In this document: positions 32,101 through 43,300 of the stretch, in pieces
Layout of the letters: the number at the start of each line of letters is the position of its first letter
How positions within the stretch are numbered: position 1 is the stretch's first letter
Assembly (NCBI GenBank): GCA_024516155.1
Contig: JAJJXM010000069.1
Coordinates: 186,001 to 250,000, forward strand
Source of the DNA: Pyronema omphalodes
Lineage: Eukaryota; Ascomycota; Pezizomycetes; Pezizales; Pyronemataceae
Length of the DNA: 64,000 nt
Direction of reading: 5' to 3'
Notes under the pieces: model-generated
Told to the model about the DNA's origin: nothing
The model's input: only the letters and a program-made list of their open reading frames with translations
Database searches by the model: none
Program-made: the position numbers and the translations under genes

Positions 32101-32828
32101 ATCTTCAAGATGATTGGGCCGATTGGTTACCATTAGCAGAATGTGCTGCAAACAATCAAGCATCCGAGACAACGGGAACTTGCCCATTCTTTGCTAATAA
32201 AGGATTCGACCGCCGTTGCCAATTCGATTCACTTCCAGCAGCTACGAACGACGTTAACGATCGACGGGCCATCACAACATCGAAAACCCTCGCCGAAATC
32301 CATAACCATCTACGCGCTGAAATCAATAGAGCTAATCTACGTTATCAAGAGAATGCCGATAAACATCGACCCCCATCACTGAATTATGAGCCTGGAGATT
32401 TGGTATGGATGAATGCTCGCAATTGGAAAACTCGTCGACCCTCCCGGAAATTAGACAACAAACGTTACGGACCCCTCAAGATTATCGCCGAAGTATCCCT
32501 CTATGCCTACCGATTAGAACTACCCCCGACGATGAAATGCCATAACGTTCAACATGTTTCCCTATTGGAACCCGCTGCCAATCACCCTTACCCCGGTCAA
32601 CAATCAGACCCACCACCCCCGGTGGAAATCGACGGTGAAGACAAATACTTCATCGAAGCTATCCTCGACTCCCGAATTCACAGAAAGAAACTTCAGTACA
32701 TTGTCAAATGGGTTGGATACGATATGTCCGATTGGGAACCCACCGAACTTTATTCCGACAGTAAAGCTGTTGACGACTTCCATAAAAAGCATCCCGATAA
32801 ACCGGGACCCCTCCCCAACTTATCTTAG
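29107..32828 (+). pseudogene. Element 4 pol with four nonsense codons
   Basis: A single frame runs from the gag end to 32828, interrupted only by stops at 30708-30710 (TGA), 31518-31520 (TAA), 31989-31991 (TGA) and 32085-32087 (TGA). The order is protease (VDCACTG, catalytic region altered), RT (YLDN where element 6 has YLDD), RNase H, integrase and chromodomain. The integrase zinc finger has CHTYQRSK where element 6 has CHICQRSK, losing a cysteine. The changes look like C-to-T or G-to-A transitions. The enzyme would be dead. Confidence 0.9.
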
Positions 32829-32851
32829 AAGTTACTTTGCCGGAGCTCAGT

Positions 32852-32867
32852 CCAAGAAGGGGAATCC
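32852..32867 (+). promoter_or_regulatory. Element 4 polypurine tract
   Basis: The purine-rich AAGAAGGGGAATCC lies directly before the 3' LTR. Confidence 0.65.
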
Positions 32868-34002
32868 TGTCACGGCTCGAGAATTATTACCTTCCCCCTC
32901 CTCGTCATTCATTCACCTATTATCATTCCCTTCATTATTCAGCACTCATTTATTTATTTATTTCTATTATCCTTCGGTCATCGATCATGACTTGTCACTC
33001 GCCTGTGTTAGGGTTACGCTCAATTCCCAAACTGTCAAAAAGGTCACGTGACCTATCCCCAGGGTTAGGGGTCTGCTCGGATCCCTTTTCAGAAATTGCA
33101 TACCTATGGTCTACCGATCATCTTATCCGATAAGATAAGATCGGTCACGTGTGTCTTATCAGTAGTAGATCAGTATGCACGCGCACTGGTCTACTAATGA
33201 GCGTGCACGTGACTAGGGCTAGGGCACGATCATCTTATCGATAAGATAAGATCTAGTCATGTGACCTTATCAGTATTGCCCTATCGTTCCAATCGCAGCT
33301 GATCTGGTTTCACGTGACTAGGGTTAGGGTTGCACCAGCACGCACACAAACTAGGGTTAGGTTTGTGACCGTGCGCGCACAGCTAGGGTTAGGGTTACGG
33401 ACGCACGCGCACGATTAGGATTATGGAAGCGCGCGCGTGACTTCCCTTAGGGTTACGTTAGCGCGCACGCGAAGTACGCTATCGCGCACACGAGTTCGCT
33501 ATCGCGCACGCGAGTTACGCTAACGAGCACGCGACGAGGCTGTGCACGCAACCACGCTAATTTGGTACGAACGCGTTAGCGCGTCTGGAACGCGCAACCG
33601 CGACCGCGTTGTTTACTTAGTTTTTTTTCGGGAGAATCTGCCAGTAGTGGCTCGGCGTGTAAGGAGGAAAAATTGTATATAAGAGGATTGTTTCTTTGTT
33701 TGTTTATTTTATTTTTCTTTTCTCTTTACACAGTTATTTCTTTATTTACAAATTCAAATACTTTGTCGATCTTTGTTTACGTCCTCGTTTTCGTCCCCGT
33801 CTTTGGATCTCTTTGTCTCTTGAATTCTTTGTTTATTTCCTTGACTTCTAAACACAGAAATCTCTAAGTTGATGCTCGACACAGCTTAAGAGTTTCTAAC
33901 GTTGAAGTTATTTTAAGGATATCTTCATTGAACTCAAGAGTGAATAATTAGGAAGAGCCCTCAGGTTCTCCGTCAGCTATCTCTCCCTTGTTCGCCGTTA
34001 CA
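32868..34002 (+). repeat. Element 4 3' LTR (1135 bp)
   Basis: It is a copy of 26615-27750 including the GATA palindromes, TTAGGG-like runs and TTACACAGTTAT. AGACC at 34003-34007 is the right target duplication. Confidence 0.93.
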
Positions 34003-34007
34003 AGACC

Positions 34008-34766
34008 ACCGGTGGAAGACTGTGGAGGCGAAGGCTACACAGAGGAAGAAGCAGAAAGCGAAGGAGACGACACCTACGGCAGCGACATCCAGCAAGACCC
34101 CTACAACAATGAATCGTGGCCAGGGAAAGAATACCCACCAACCCAGAACGACAACGCCCTCTGCAAAGAAGACTTGGGCAGAAGTCGTCGAGAGCGGAGG
34201 CATCAACACGCAGATTGTGCTTGGCAATGGCAATCTTGGACTGACAACACCACCGGCAAGAAGGGGAGAGAGGCGAGGAGGGGCAGCGAGAAGGCTGAGC
34301 AAGAAGGAAGGAGAAGGGGAGAGAGGGGAGGAGGACAGGGGCAGGGCGGGCCCGGGTGTCTCAAAGGGCAAAGAGTCAGGAGACACCAGCGGAGGAGTTG
34401 AGAGAGGAGAGGAGAGTGGGGGCATAGGTGGGCGCGCGGCTGTGTAACTTTGTTTTGGTTTTTGTTTTTTCTTTTTTTTTAGTTTTGCATTGTGGAGGAA
34501 ATAAAGGCGGAAAAATTGGTAAAAATGGGAGGGGAAGGGTGGAGGAAATGGGGGAACAACCCTGCGAGGTGGCCTCCGAGCGAACAGGGCTCCTGGAACG
34601 GACGACGCTTGATGGACAAAAGCACAACCGTAATGTCAAGCTCTTGGGCATACCCAGTGAGAGCCTGGCCGGACACCCGGGTTTCTCAATTTTGTATTTA
34701 CTGTAGATTCCGCCATAACCTTACGGTTGGATGCTTGTATGAGTTAATAAATAAATAAATAAATAA
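34008..34766 (+). mobile_element. LINE N, ORF1 C-terminus, 3' UTR and (AATA)n tail
   Basis: It resumes LINE N after element 4. The frame to about 34447 encodes TWAEVVESGG and LGNGNLGLT, then a very basic and acidic low-complexity tail, as in LINE M. The 3' UTR holds the module shared with LINEs B, C and M (GGAAATAAAGGCGGAAAAA... AACAGGGCTCCTGGAAC) and ends in (AATA)n. Confidence 0.82.
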
Positions 34767-35399
34767 CTTATCCTTCAACTCCTGCTTGTCTTTGGCCATC
34801 CGGGCCTCCAAGTCATTTTCTTTTTGTCGGAATTCTGCTGCCCATCGTCCGCAGCTGGCGTTCCATTCCTCTTGTTTTGTGGCTTCCGCTTTATAGTAAG
34901 CCATGATAATTTGTTGGTTATTTTCTAACTTCTCGGTATAAGACTCCAGGGTCACTTGTCGATGGACCTCGTCGTTGGCCCGAGTGATTTGGAGGTCCTC
35001 CATTTGTCGTTGAAGCTGGGTATATGCTTCGGCGACCTCTATAAATTGGCGGTTGGTGAGATTGAATTGGGCATTCACCGCATTACCCATCTGTTGTTGT
35101 GTTTGTTGGAGGGCTTGGTCCAAGTTGACTTGGATGTTTACGTATGCCGTTTGCATATTCATCAACATCCGGACTGCATCGCCCTCATCGTTCTGGATCT
35201 GGCTGCATAAGTTGCTGATGTCTGCAGCAGTACGAGCCAGTTGTCTCATCAGCTCCTCATCCCATGCTGGGATGCTCGGAACACTGATGGAATTAGGTAA
35301 TCCACTCATTTCTACCTCATTACTGACGTCGTCAGGGTCAGCACTGAGGAGAGCCCATCAGGGGAGGGGCTGAAATTTGTATTCCATAAGTTCAGCCAT
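34767..35399 (-). pseudogene. Element 3 gag remnant, N-terminal part
   Basis: It starts at the ATG at 35399 (MAELMEY). It soon has a TGA where element 2 has Ser (PLP-stop-WALLSAD) and then stays open through the coiled-coil region to the LINE N insertion. The 13-bp duplication 34767-34779 matches 26397-26409. Confidence 0.85.
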
Positions 35400-35465
35400 G
35401 TTGTAATATAGTGGCTGATGAGTACTTCTCGATTCACTCGGTGAGGTATATGAGTAAACTTATAG

Positions 35466-36797
35466 TGTAAACCGGGGGTCCTAGGGTAAACGGACGGCCG
35501 GGTAACTCTCAAATTTCTGAAAGAAAAAGAGAGAAGCAATAATTCCAAGAAGGGGAATTATTACTTCTCAAGGGGATTCTCCTAACAGAAAGCAGAGACG
35601 ATAAGAGTTATATGTTTAAGCTCTCCTGCGTATCTCAGGGAGCATTTCGAGAGTAGTGGTTCGTCTGGTGGTCGTTTCTCGAAGAGGGACGACCGGAGGT
35701 ATTGTATTGATTTGAGGTAAAGTATGAATTTGAGGCCGTTGGGTATTAACTCAAGAGAGGACAAAAACCCTTCGTGGGATGTGTTGTTGTATTCGGGACA
35801 GTGTTGATTGCGTTGCTGGATGCTGGCTTCTTCGAGTGGGAGCTTCTGGCACTTATTTATTTTTCTTATCCTGAGCTCCCCACTCATATACCCTGCAAGC
35901 ACTATGCCGTGGGCGCAAGTGGAAGTACCCCAAGACGTTGGTTGGCTACACCTAAACGTGATTTTTCTACCATACAAAATGCAAGTTTTGGTCAAAACGC
36001 TGATATCGCGGATATACTTTAAGACATCATCCGGGCCGTTATCCGGATGATGCCTTAGTCGTTTGCTAATGCCTAGACTCGTTCTGCTCGTCGTTTGCAC
36101 TCATGTCATTAATAATAATAGGGCATCGGAATGCGTTCCGAGGAATGTGCATTGCAGGACCGGCTGACGTGTTCCTGTAACTAACGTCGGACTTCAATAT
36201 CCGGTTGGCCATTCCGTCGCATCCGGTGAAGTCGTTTGTATGAACTGATGGTGTCGTGACGGTCGGCAATAGACCGTGGGGCTTCCGGGGGGCCCCATTA
36301 GCAGGTGGTCCGATTTTCCATTCGTCATACGGTCGTCTCGTCATATCGGCAGTTCGAAGGTGCGTTTGCGAAGATAAGGTTTCGGGTGATAACTCCCCAA
36401 AGAGGTAGTTAACTCCTTATCTCCTTCGGGTGACTGGACTCCGCTGTCGTATGATGTTGTTCGGTTTATCCGGTTTCCTCTGTCCGTCAGGCGTAATGCC
36501 TTGGTCACATATGACTATGTTTTCTTGTTTTACGGCAAAGGGTTTTGTGAATACATTATCCCATTTTAACTTAAATACAGTTCTTTTCCCTCTTAACCTT
36601 CCTATCCTCATCAACCTCGATATCTGTTTCCTGCGGTGACCTACTTGCGTCACATTCTCCTTTCTATTTGTATGTATATCTGGCCCGCCGGGTCTCTTAG
36701 TTCCACGACCCTTTCTGGACGGTTTTCTCGTATACGGGGGAAGAGGTGCGTTCGCTCAAAGGCTTCTGTAAGTCTTTGAGTGAGGCCCTAGGGTTAT
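35466..36797 (-). repeat. Element 3 5' LTR, cut by LINE M
   Basis: It starts TGTAAACC on the plus strand and follows family II LTRs until GGGTTAT (36797), where the LINE M tail begins. About 280 bp of the LTR's outer end are missing. Confidence 0.9.
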
Positions 36798-38622
36798 GTA
36801 TTTATTTATTTATTCATACACGCATCCAACCGTAAGGTTATGGCGGAAACTACAAATTAAATACAATGTTAAGAACCTGGCGGTGATGCCAGGTCCCCAC
36901 CGGGTAAGCTCCAGAGCTGTCAATGTGGGTGGGAGTGTAGTCTCCCAAGTCTCGCCTTGCAGTTTTTCATCTAGCGTCGTCAGATCCAAGGAGCCCTGTG
37001 CGCTCGGAGGCCACCTCGCCAGGTCGATCCCCCATTCCCTCCACCCTTCCCGTTCCATTTTTAACCATTTTTCCGCCTTTATTTCCTCCACAAAGCAAAA
37101 ACAAAACCAAAGCAAAGTTAAACAGCCACCGGGCCACCTGCGCGCCCCCTCTCCTCTCCTCTCTCAACTCCTCCTCTGGTGTCACCTGACTCTTTGTCCT
37201 TTGAGACACCCGGGCTAGCCCTGCCCCTCTTCTCCTCCCCTCTCTCCGCTTCTCCCTCCTTCTTCCTCAGCCTTCTCGCTGACCCGCCTCGCCTCTCTCC
37301 TGTGCTTGTCGGTGGCGTCGTAAGTCCAAGATTGCCATTCCCAAGGACAATCTGCACGTTGATGCCTCCGCTCTTGACGACCTCTGCCCAAGTCCTCTTT
37401 GCGGAGGGGGTTGTCTGTCCGGGTTGGTAGGTATTCTTTCCCCTTCTACCATTCTTCGTTGTAGGGGTCTGTTTGGGTATCGCTGCCGTAGATGTCATCT
37501 CCTTCGCTTTCATCTTCTTCTACTGTGTATCCTTTGCCTCCACAGTCTTCCATCCGTTGGTCTCAGCAGGGGCAGTGCTTGGGGCATCAGGTAGAGGTGT
37601 GTCCTGGCCAGAGGAACTGTCAGGCTGAGGTTCCGGTGCCGCTTCGGTTCACGTGATTGCGAGGAGAGGTAGGGGGGACATAGGCTTGAGGGCATAAAGC
37701 TTGTCCTGGGTGGCGGTAGTCGCATGTTTCGAGTGCATCAGGCTTCGCACCGGTGATGTCGCTCTCGGTTTGTGGTTCACCGGTCTTCTGTTTGTCGGTG
37801 AGGTGGGTTCGGTGTTCTGGTCGCTTCCCCTTCGCTTTCTCTTGCCAGGAGGGTTGCCAACAGCGTCCAGGACATCCTCAATGTCATGTTGGACGACGGA
37901 CAGTTGCATAGTCATCTCTTCCATCGCTGAGGAAGAGGCCGTGAGGTTTGGTGAGGGGGGCGCCGAAATGACTTGTTGCGGTTCGTCGATTTTTTTTGTC
38001 AGAGCGTCCACAGCAGCCTGGAGAGCTGCTGTTTCAGCCTGTATAGAGTTGTATGCTGCACGCAGCTTCGTATTTGAGTCCAGCAGAATGCTGAATTTCG
38101 ACATCATGACGTCGAATCTGTGGCGCATCTCATCGCTGTTGTTGTGTATCGTGTCATCGAGGGTATTGAAGCGCCGCTATGTGTCCCGGTGGATCTGTTG
38201 TATCCCCAGGAAGCTGGCTCTAGTGAGTTCGGCGTAGCTGTCTCTAAACAGCTGATCTAGAGTGAGATAGTTGTCATCAACTGCGACTGCCTCATTAATC
38301 GCAGATACACACAAGCGACGGTAGTTACTGAACCGGCTGTGTGCAGTTATCGCCTGTTGCTGCGATGTTGAAGCCAAAGGAACTGGTGATCCTGCCAAGA
38401 CCATGCTCTGGAAGGGCTTTCCAGCGAAGTTTCCATCAACTTCATCAACCTTTCCGTTTCTTCCATCAAAAGCAGGAGTAGATCCATCACGAGGAAGGTC
38501 GGGTTGAACATTGCACACGTTTTCGGACAGTTTCGATCGTTGGGCGTTGTTCTGTCGTTGTTTTGGCGACATTTCGTGAGGTGGGGTAAGCGAAAACTCG
38601 TGAAAACTCTGATTTTGCGACA
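36798..38622 (-). mobile_element. LINE M: ORF2-less LINE derivative
   Basis: In minus sense it holds an ORF1 (from about 38620 to 37118), the same 3' UTR module as LINEs B, C and N, and an (AATA)n tail at 36798-36812. ORF1 joins the 3' UTR directly; endonuclease, RT and RNase H are absent. Its 5' end abuts a gag fragment at 38623/38624. The last 28 bases (38595-38622) recur at 61553-61580. Confidence 0.82.
37118..38620 (-). pseudogene. LINE M ORF1 remnant
   Basis: One frame carries nonsense codons at about 38177 (HRDT-TAG-RRF), 37649 (LAIT-TGA) and 37513 (KDTQ-TAG). It resembles the N-terminal and middle part of LINE ORF1 proteins: a helical region (SNTKLRAAYNSIQAETAALQ), a Ser/Pro/Lys-rich part, then TWAEVVKSGG followed by a charged low-complexity tail. 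The usual zinc knuckles are missing. An ATG at the extreme 5' end is formed only across the junction at 38622/38623. Confidence 0.7.
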
Positions 38623-38623
38623 T

Positions 38624-39040
38624 TATTAGTTAGTAGTTAGCATGGGAGACAAAGGGGCGTGAAGGCTTACGGGAAATGTGGGAACTCCGAGGGTCGGACT
38701 GCTGGGCATGAGCCCCTTGTGTTACGAGGAAAAGGAGGAGATTAATGGATATATAAAGGAGAGGGGAGGGACGCTATACTTAGTCTCCACGCAATCAATT
38801 ACCTTTCACCCTAACTTACCTTGATACCAGAGATTGTCTGTCCGTGTGCTGAACGAGATCACGCAAAACCCAAGAACCCCCAACCCTAACCCCTTCCATC
38901 ACCACCCATCACTTCTCCCCCGAACCGGCCACACTACAGAGAAACAGTCTGAATACCGTGATAGGTATCAACAGAAGAAACAGACGAGCCCTGGTGTGTC
39001 ACCTACCTCACATACCGATATCTGCGTGGCGCCCTTAACA
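38624..39040 (+). repeat. Truncated LTR of the element 7 type
   Basis: It contains an ATATATAAAG box (38751-38758) and ACGCAATCA (38789-38797), and ends TTAACA at 39040. The bases after a TT spacer, CGATTGCGT (39043-39051), pair with ACGCAATCA except for one position. The element 7 LTR has the same layout. The outer part of this LTR is missing at 38624. Confidence 0.65.
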
Positions 39041-39286
39041 TTCGATTGCGTCTCCCCCCCGAGGTACCCCGCACACCAGAAAAAGAACGACTGTCTGAAC
39101 AAGAAGAACCCTGGATCCCTTTCAATTACGGGATTTCGGCAAAGCTATTAGCGATTACGCCAGACCAGCCAGCCCAGTAACGCCAGAACAACCTTCGAGA
39201 CCACAGTCCGCGACAACCAATAAAGAAGATAACTCGGGAATGACGAACCCTCACGGAGCTGCGGGAGCTCCCTTCCCCCTGTCCAG

Positions 39287-39776
39287 ATGACGACCGATCA
39301 ACTGCAAACCCTCTTGCAACAGCTGTATCAACCTCCCCCGTCCAGCCGACCTAAGATCGAAGACCCCGATCTCTATTACGGCGAAAGAGCCAAGCTACGA
39401 GCCTTCCTCATGAAATGTGAGCTCAAGTTCAACCGTGAACCCAGCAAATTCGATAGAGAGGCGAAAAAAGTCAATTATGCCAGCACCAGGTGTAGGGGAA
39501 ACGCCCGGGCATGGATTGAACCAGCAATGAAAGAGGAGGGAGTGAGTAAGTATGAAACCCGGAAAGATTTTAAGACAGCTATTGGTAGAGCCTTCAGAGA
39601 AGCCGACAGCAAGGAAGTAGCACGGCGAAAATTCATAAACATTAAGCAAGGAAACCGCTCTGCTGCTGCTTACTGGGCTGATTTCCAAAGATTAATGGCG
39701 GATTTGGATTATAACGACTCAATGTACATCGACCAGTTCCATGACGGATTGAACATGGAAGTGCAACGACCACTCG
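39287..39776 (+). pseudogene. Gag fragment of the element 7 type
   Basis: This is a Ty3/gypsy capsid-like region (YGERAKLRAFLMKCELKF, NYASTRCRGNARAW, AAYWADFQRLM) closely related to 63265-64000. It is open from ATG 39287, but the frame upstream is closed by a stop near 39230. It is cut at 39776 by the LTR of element 5, and the rest of gag and pol is not found beyond that element. Confidence 0.82.
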
Positions 39777-40305
39777 TGTCAGGAACCAGTGAACGGACGT
39801 TCAAGGGACACACTGAACACTACCGGCAAGAGGGACTAGGCAGGTTCCGGGACGGGGAACGGCAGGACAAGGACCGAAGTGCTCGTCAGACGGACGGCAC
39901 ACTAAACAGGGACAGGGACAAGGACAAGAGTGACGTAGGACTTAGGAGGGGAGATCTTATATTAGGAGCAAGGAGAAGACACAAGATGTTCGATGGAGAA
40001 TCTCGACAACGGGGAGGCAAGCCTCCTTATGTACAAAGGGGCGGCCAGCACTCTTGCTGGGCCGTCATACAATCATCGCTACATGAGCTTCCGTTCTCCA
40101 TCAATTCACCTGCGACGCCACAGCTCTCCAGCTCGTGGTACGTCATCCATCATCAATCATTCTCTCAGTCACAATGGCACGGCACACATAACAACACAAC
40201 AACACAACGGCAACACAACACGGCAAGACAACGGCACGATGTCAATCAACAACCACGACAACATGATGACGCAACACAACGGCTCGTCAGCCGTGTGCCG
40301 TGACA
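39777..40305 (-). repeat. Element 5 3' LTR
   Basis: It begins TGTCAGG and ends GTGACA on the plus strand. The part before 40305 is rich in CAACA repeats. In place of ACGTTCGAT it has ATGTTCGAT, so its self-primer match is imperfect. Confidence 0.9.
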
Positions 40306-40316
40306 GTACCCCCCCG
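40306..40316 (-). promoter_or_regulatory. Element 5 polypurine tract
   Basis: On the minus strand CTAACGGGGGGGTAC runs up to the 3' LTR. Confidence 0.7.
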
Positions 40317-43300
40317 TTAGGCTCGAGTTCCTACGAGAGGAGAAGGTTTGTCTGGGTATAACTGGTGAAATCTTTCAGCGGCCTCAGTTTCGGATAGATT
40401 CGTTTCCGGTTCCCAGGTTGGAGAGTCATGGCCGGTCCACTTGACGAGGTACTGCAAGTTTCCTCTTGACCAACGGCTATCCAGAATTTCATCCACGAAC
40501 CGTTCTTCTTCGCCGTCTACTACTACTGGTAGGGGCGGTGGAATAATCTGGCCAGGGAGGGGGTCCGAAGGGGCTGGGTTTAGTAGGGACACGGGGAAGG
40601 TCCTGTGGTGTTTCATGGTCTCCGGTATATCCAATTCATAGGCGTGGGATCCAATAGGCCGTAACACGGTGAAGGGGCCTAGGTGTTTGTTTTCTAGTTT
40701 CTTTGAGGGGCGGCGGGTTCTTAGGTTGCGGGCGTCCAGCCATACCAGGTCTCCTGGTTTGAAGACCGGCGCGGGGAGTCGGGAATTGTCGGCGGCTTCT
40801 ATGTGGCGGGCTTGGGCGTATTTCATTTCCGAACGTAAGACGTCATAGATGTGTGACATCCATTCCGCTACCTCGTTCGCTTTCACTTCTTCAGGATTGT
40901 TGGTCCTGATTTCCAGTTCGAAAGAGCACTTGGGGTGTCGACCATATATAGCGTAGAACGGAGACAGCGACGTTGTATCCGATACTTGGTTATTTGCAGC
41001 AAATTCTGCCAGTGGTAAAAATTTCTTCCAATCGTCTTGTAAATAACAGACGTACGCGCGGAGATATTGCTCCGTAACCGCGTTAATTCTCTCTGTTTGG
41101 CCGTCGGTTTGGGGATGAAAGGCCGTACTCGTGGCAATTTCGATACCCATGCAATTTGCCAAGTGTTTCCAGAAATGGGCCACAAATTGCGGACCGCGGT
41201 CGGACACTACTGTGTCTGGCAGGCCGTGTAGTTTGAATACGTTTTCCAGGAAGAGTTGCGCGAAGCCTTCTGCGTCTATCGTGGAATGACAGGGCACTAA
41301 GTGCCGCTGTTTCGTTAGTCGGCAAACGATCGCACATATTGCGTCGAAGCCTTCTGATGTCGGTAGTCCAGTAACAAAATCCACCGATATATTCTGCCAA
41401 GGGTGGTGCGGAACCGGTAGGGGCTTCAGGGTTCCATAGGGTGCGTGGCGGGTAGCCTTTGTTCTTTTACAGGTGTGGCAATTTCGGACGAATTGGTCCA
41501 CATCTTTTCTCATCGAGGGCCAGTAATAATTCCTGGCGAGGAGTTCGAAAGTCTTCGCACGGCCCGGGTGTCCCATGGTGGGGGGGTCGTGGTGATCTTG
41601 CAGTAGTTTCAATCGTAGCTTATCCAGCGCGGGGACATAGAGGCAATCTCGGTAGTACAATCTGTTTTCTAACACGGAGCAATCGGCGAGCGATATGTCC
41701 TTACAGATTTGTGTGCCATCTTCCAGCATTCCCAACACTCGGTTGGGGAATGAATCTGTCTTGTAGCCCTCTGTGAACAGGAGGTCTACTTCGGAAGGTG
41801 CGAGTTTCATTGGCGGGGTCATGCATAACTGAAAGTTCTGTGGCTTCAGAACAGCTTGCTGGTTCGCCAGTATGCGTTCGTCTCCCTCTTCCGGGAGGTC
41901 GGCGGCTCTTCTTGTCAGGGCGTCCGGTTTTCCTCCCAACGTTCCCGGTCGATAGGTGATCACAAAGTTAAACCGAGACAGGAACTCGGACCAGCGTGCT
42001 TGTCGTCTATTCAGCAGCTTTGTCGTCATGAAGTATTCAAGATTCTTGTGATCCGTTAATACTTTTATAGGGAAGGCGGAGCCCTCTAAGTGGGGACGCC
42101 ATTCCTCAAAACAACGAACTATTGCCAGTAGTTCTTTGTCGTAGATTTCGTAGTTGCATTCTGCCGGGGAATGCTTCTTGGAATAAAATGCGACGGGGTG
42201 TAACACGTCATCGTCGTCGTATTGTGATAAAACTCCAGCGGACACATAGTCAGATGCGTCTGTTTCTACTACAATCGGTTTCTCGTAGTCGAAGTGCTTG
42301 AGGATAGGTGCTGATGTAAATGCGTCCTTCAGTCGGTCGAAGGCGCTCTGCTGATCTTTACCCCAGATAAAGGGGATTGCTTTACCATCTTTCTTTTTGG
42401 TCAGAGCTGTCAGCGGGGAGACCACTTTTGAGTAGTCTTTGATAAATCTTCGGTAGAAATTCGCGAAGCCTAGGAACTCTTGGACTTGTTTCAAATTGGT
42501 TGGTTCCTTCCAATCTCTCACTGTGGCTACTTTGGAATGCATCATGCGCGCGCCGTCGCGGCCGATGTTGTAGCCCAGGTACTGTACTTCTGCCTTAGCA
42601 AACTTACACTTCTCTGGCTTCAAGTGCAGTTTTTCTTGTTTGAGTCGTTCCAAGATCTTTCGGACGTGTGCGGTGTGATCGGACTTTGGTTCGGAGAATA
42701 CGAGGATATCGTCCAAGTATGCCGTACAAAACTGGTCTAGGTATGGTCTCAGGACATCATTTATAAATGCCTGGAAATCGGCAGGCGCGTTGGTGAGCCC
42801 AAAGGGCATCACTTTCGATTCAAACAGGCCGTACCGTGTGCGGAAGGCCGTCTTCCATTCTTCGCCCTCTGCCATTCTGATAAGGTTATAAGCGCTGCGG
42901 ACATCAAGGGTCGTAAAATATTGAGCTTTGGAAAGATTCATCATCGTTTCCTGTATCAATGGCAGCGGGTACCGGTTCTTCTCGGTACCTTCATTCAGTC
43001 TTCGGTAGTCGACACACAGGCGTAGGGATCCGTCTGATTTTTTCACGAATAATATCGGCGAGGCGGCTGGTGATTGGGAGCGTTGTATAAATCCTTTCTC
43101 CAAATTCTCATCGAGCCATGTTTTCAGCGTCTGCAACTCGTTGCGTGACAGCGAGTATAACGGACCAAAGGGCGGAACGAATCCCTCTTTCAGTGGGATC
43201 TTGTGGTCGTAGGGTCGGTGCGGGGGAAGTTCCTTCGCGTTGACCTCCTTGAATAACTCGAGGTAGTCATGATACTCCTCGGGGATCATGTCTTTCAGTT

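Larger units (their letters stand above)
26615..34002 (+). mobile_element. Element 4: decayed chromovirus (family III, long-LTR form)
   Basis: LTRs are 26615-27750 (1136 bp) and 32868-34002 (1135 bp), with target duplication AGACC at 26610-26614 and 34003-34007. Inside are a leader with a 56-codon ORF, gag and pol, close relatives of element 6. Gag and pol keep their frames but hold six nonsense codons in total. The LTRs differ at a few percent by eye. Confidence 0.93.
26410..34766 (+). mobile_element. LINE N: 5'-truncated, ORF2-less LINE derivative, split by element 4
   Basis: It is inserted in element 3 gag with a 13-bp target duplication CTTATCCTTCAAC (26397-26409 and 34767-34779) and ends in an (AATA)n tail. 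It consists of an ORF1 segment (26410-26614), element 4, then the ORF1 C-terminus (34008-34447) and a 3' UTR (to about 34740). No endonuclease or RT is present. LINE M has the same ORF1-to-3'-UTR structure, so this is a shared deletion derivative and not a one-off truncation. Confidence 0.88.
19195..36797 (-). mobile_element. Element 3: broken family II chromovirus, with nested inserts
   Basis: It has the same layout as element 2. The 3' LTR is 19195-20805, then pol, gag and a 5' LTR from 35466 that is cut at 36797 by LINE M. LINE N (26410-34766, with element 4 inside it) splits gag. The LTRs are clearly more diverged from each other than those of element 2, and gag and pol have several stops and shifts, so this insertion is older. 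The far end of the 5' LTR and the right target duplication are not in the window. Confidence 0.9.

Noticed and set aside
39287..40303. 338-codon frame as a complete gag gene
   Set aside because: Only 39287-39776 is gag; the remainder is translation of the element 5 LTR and its CAACA-rich end.
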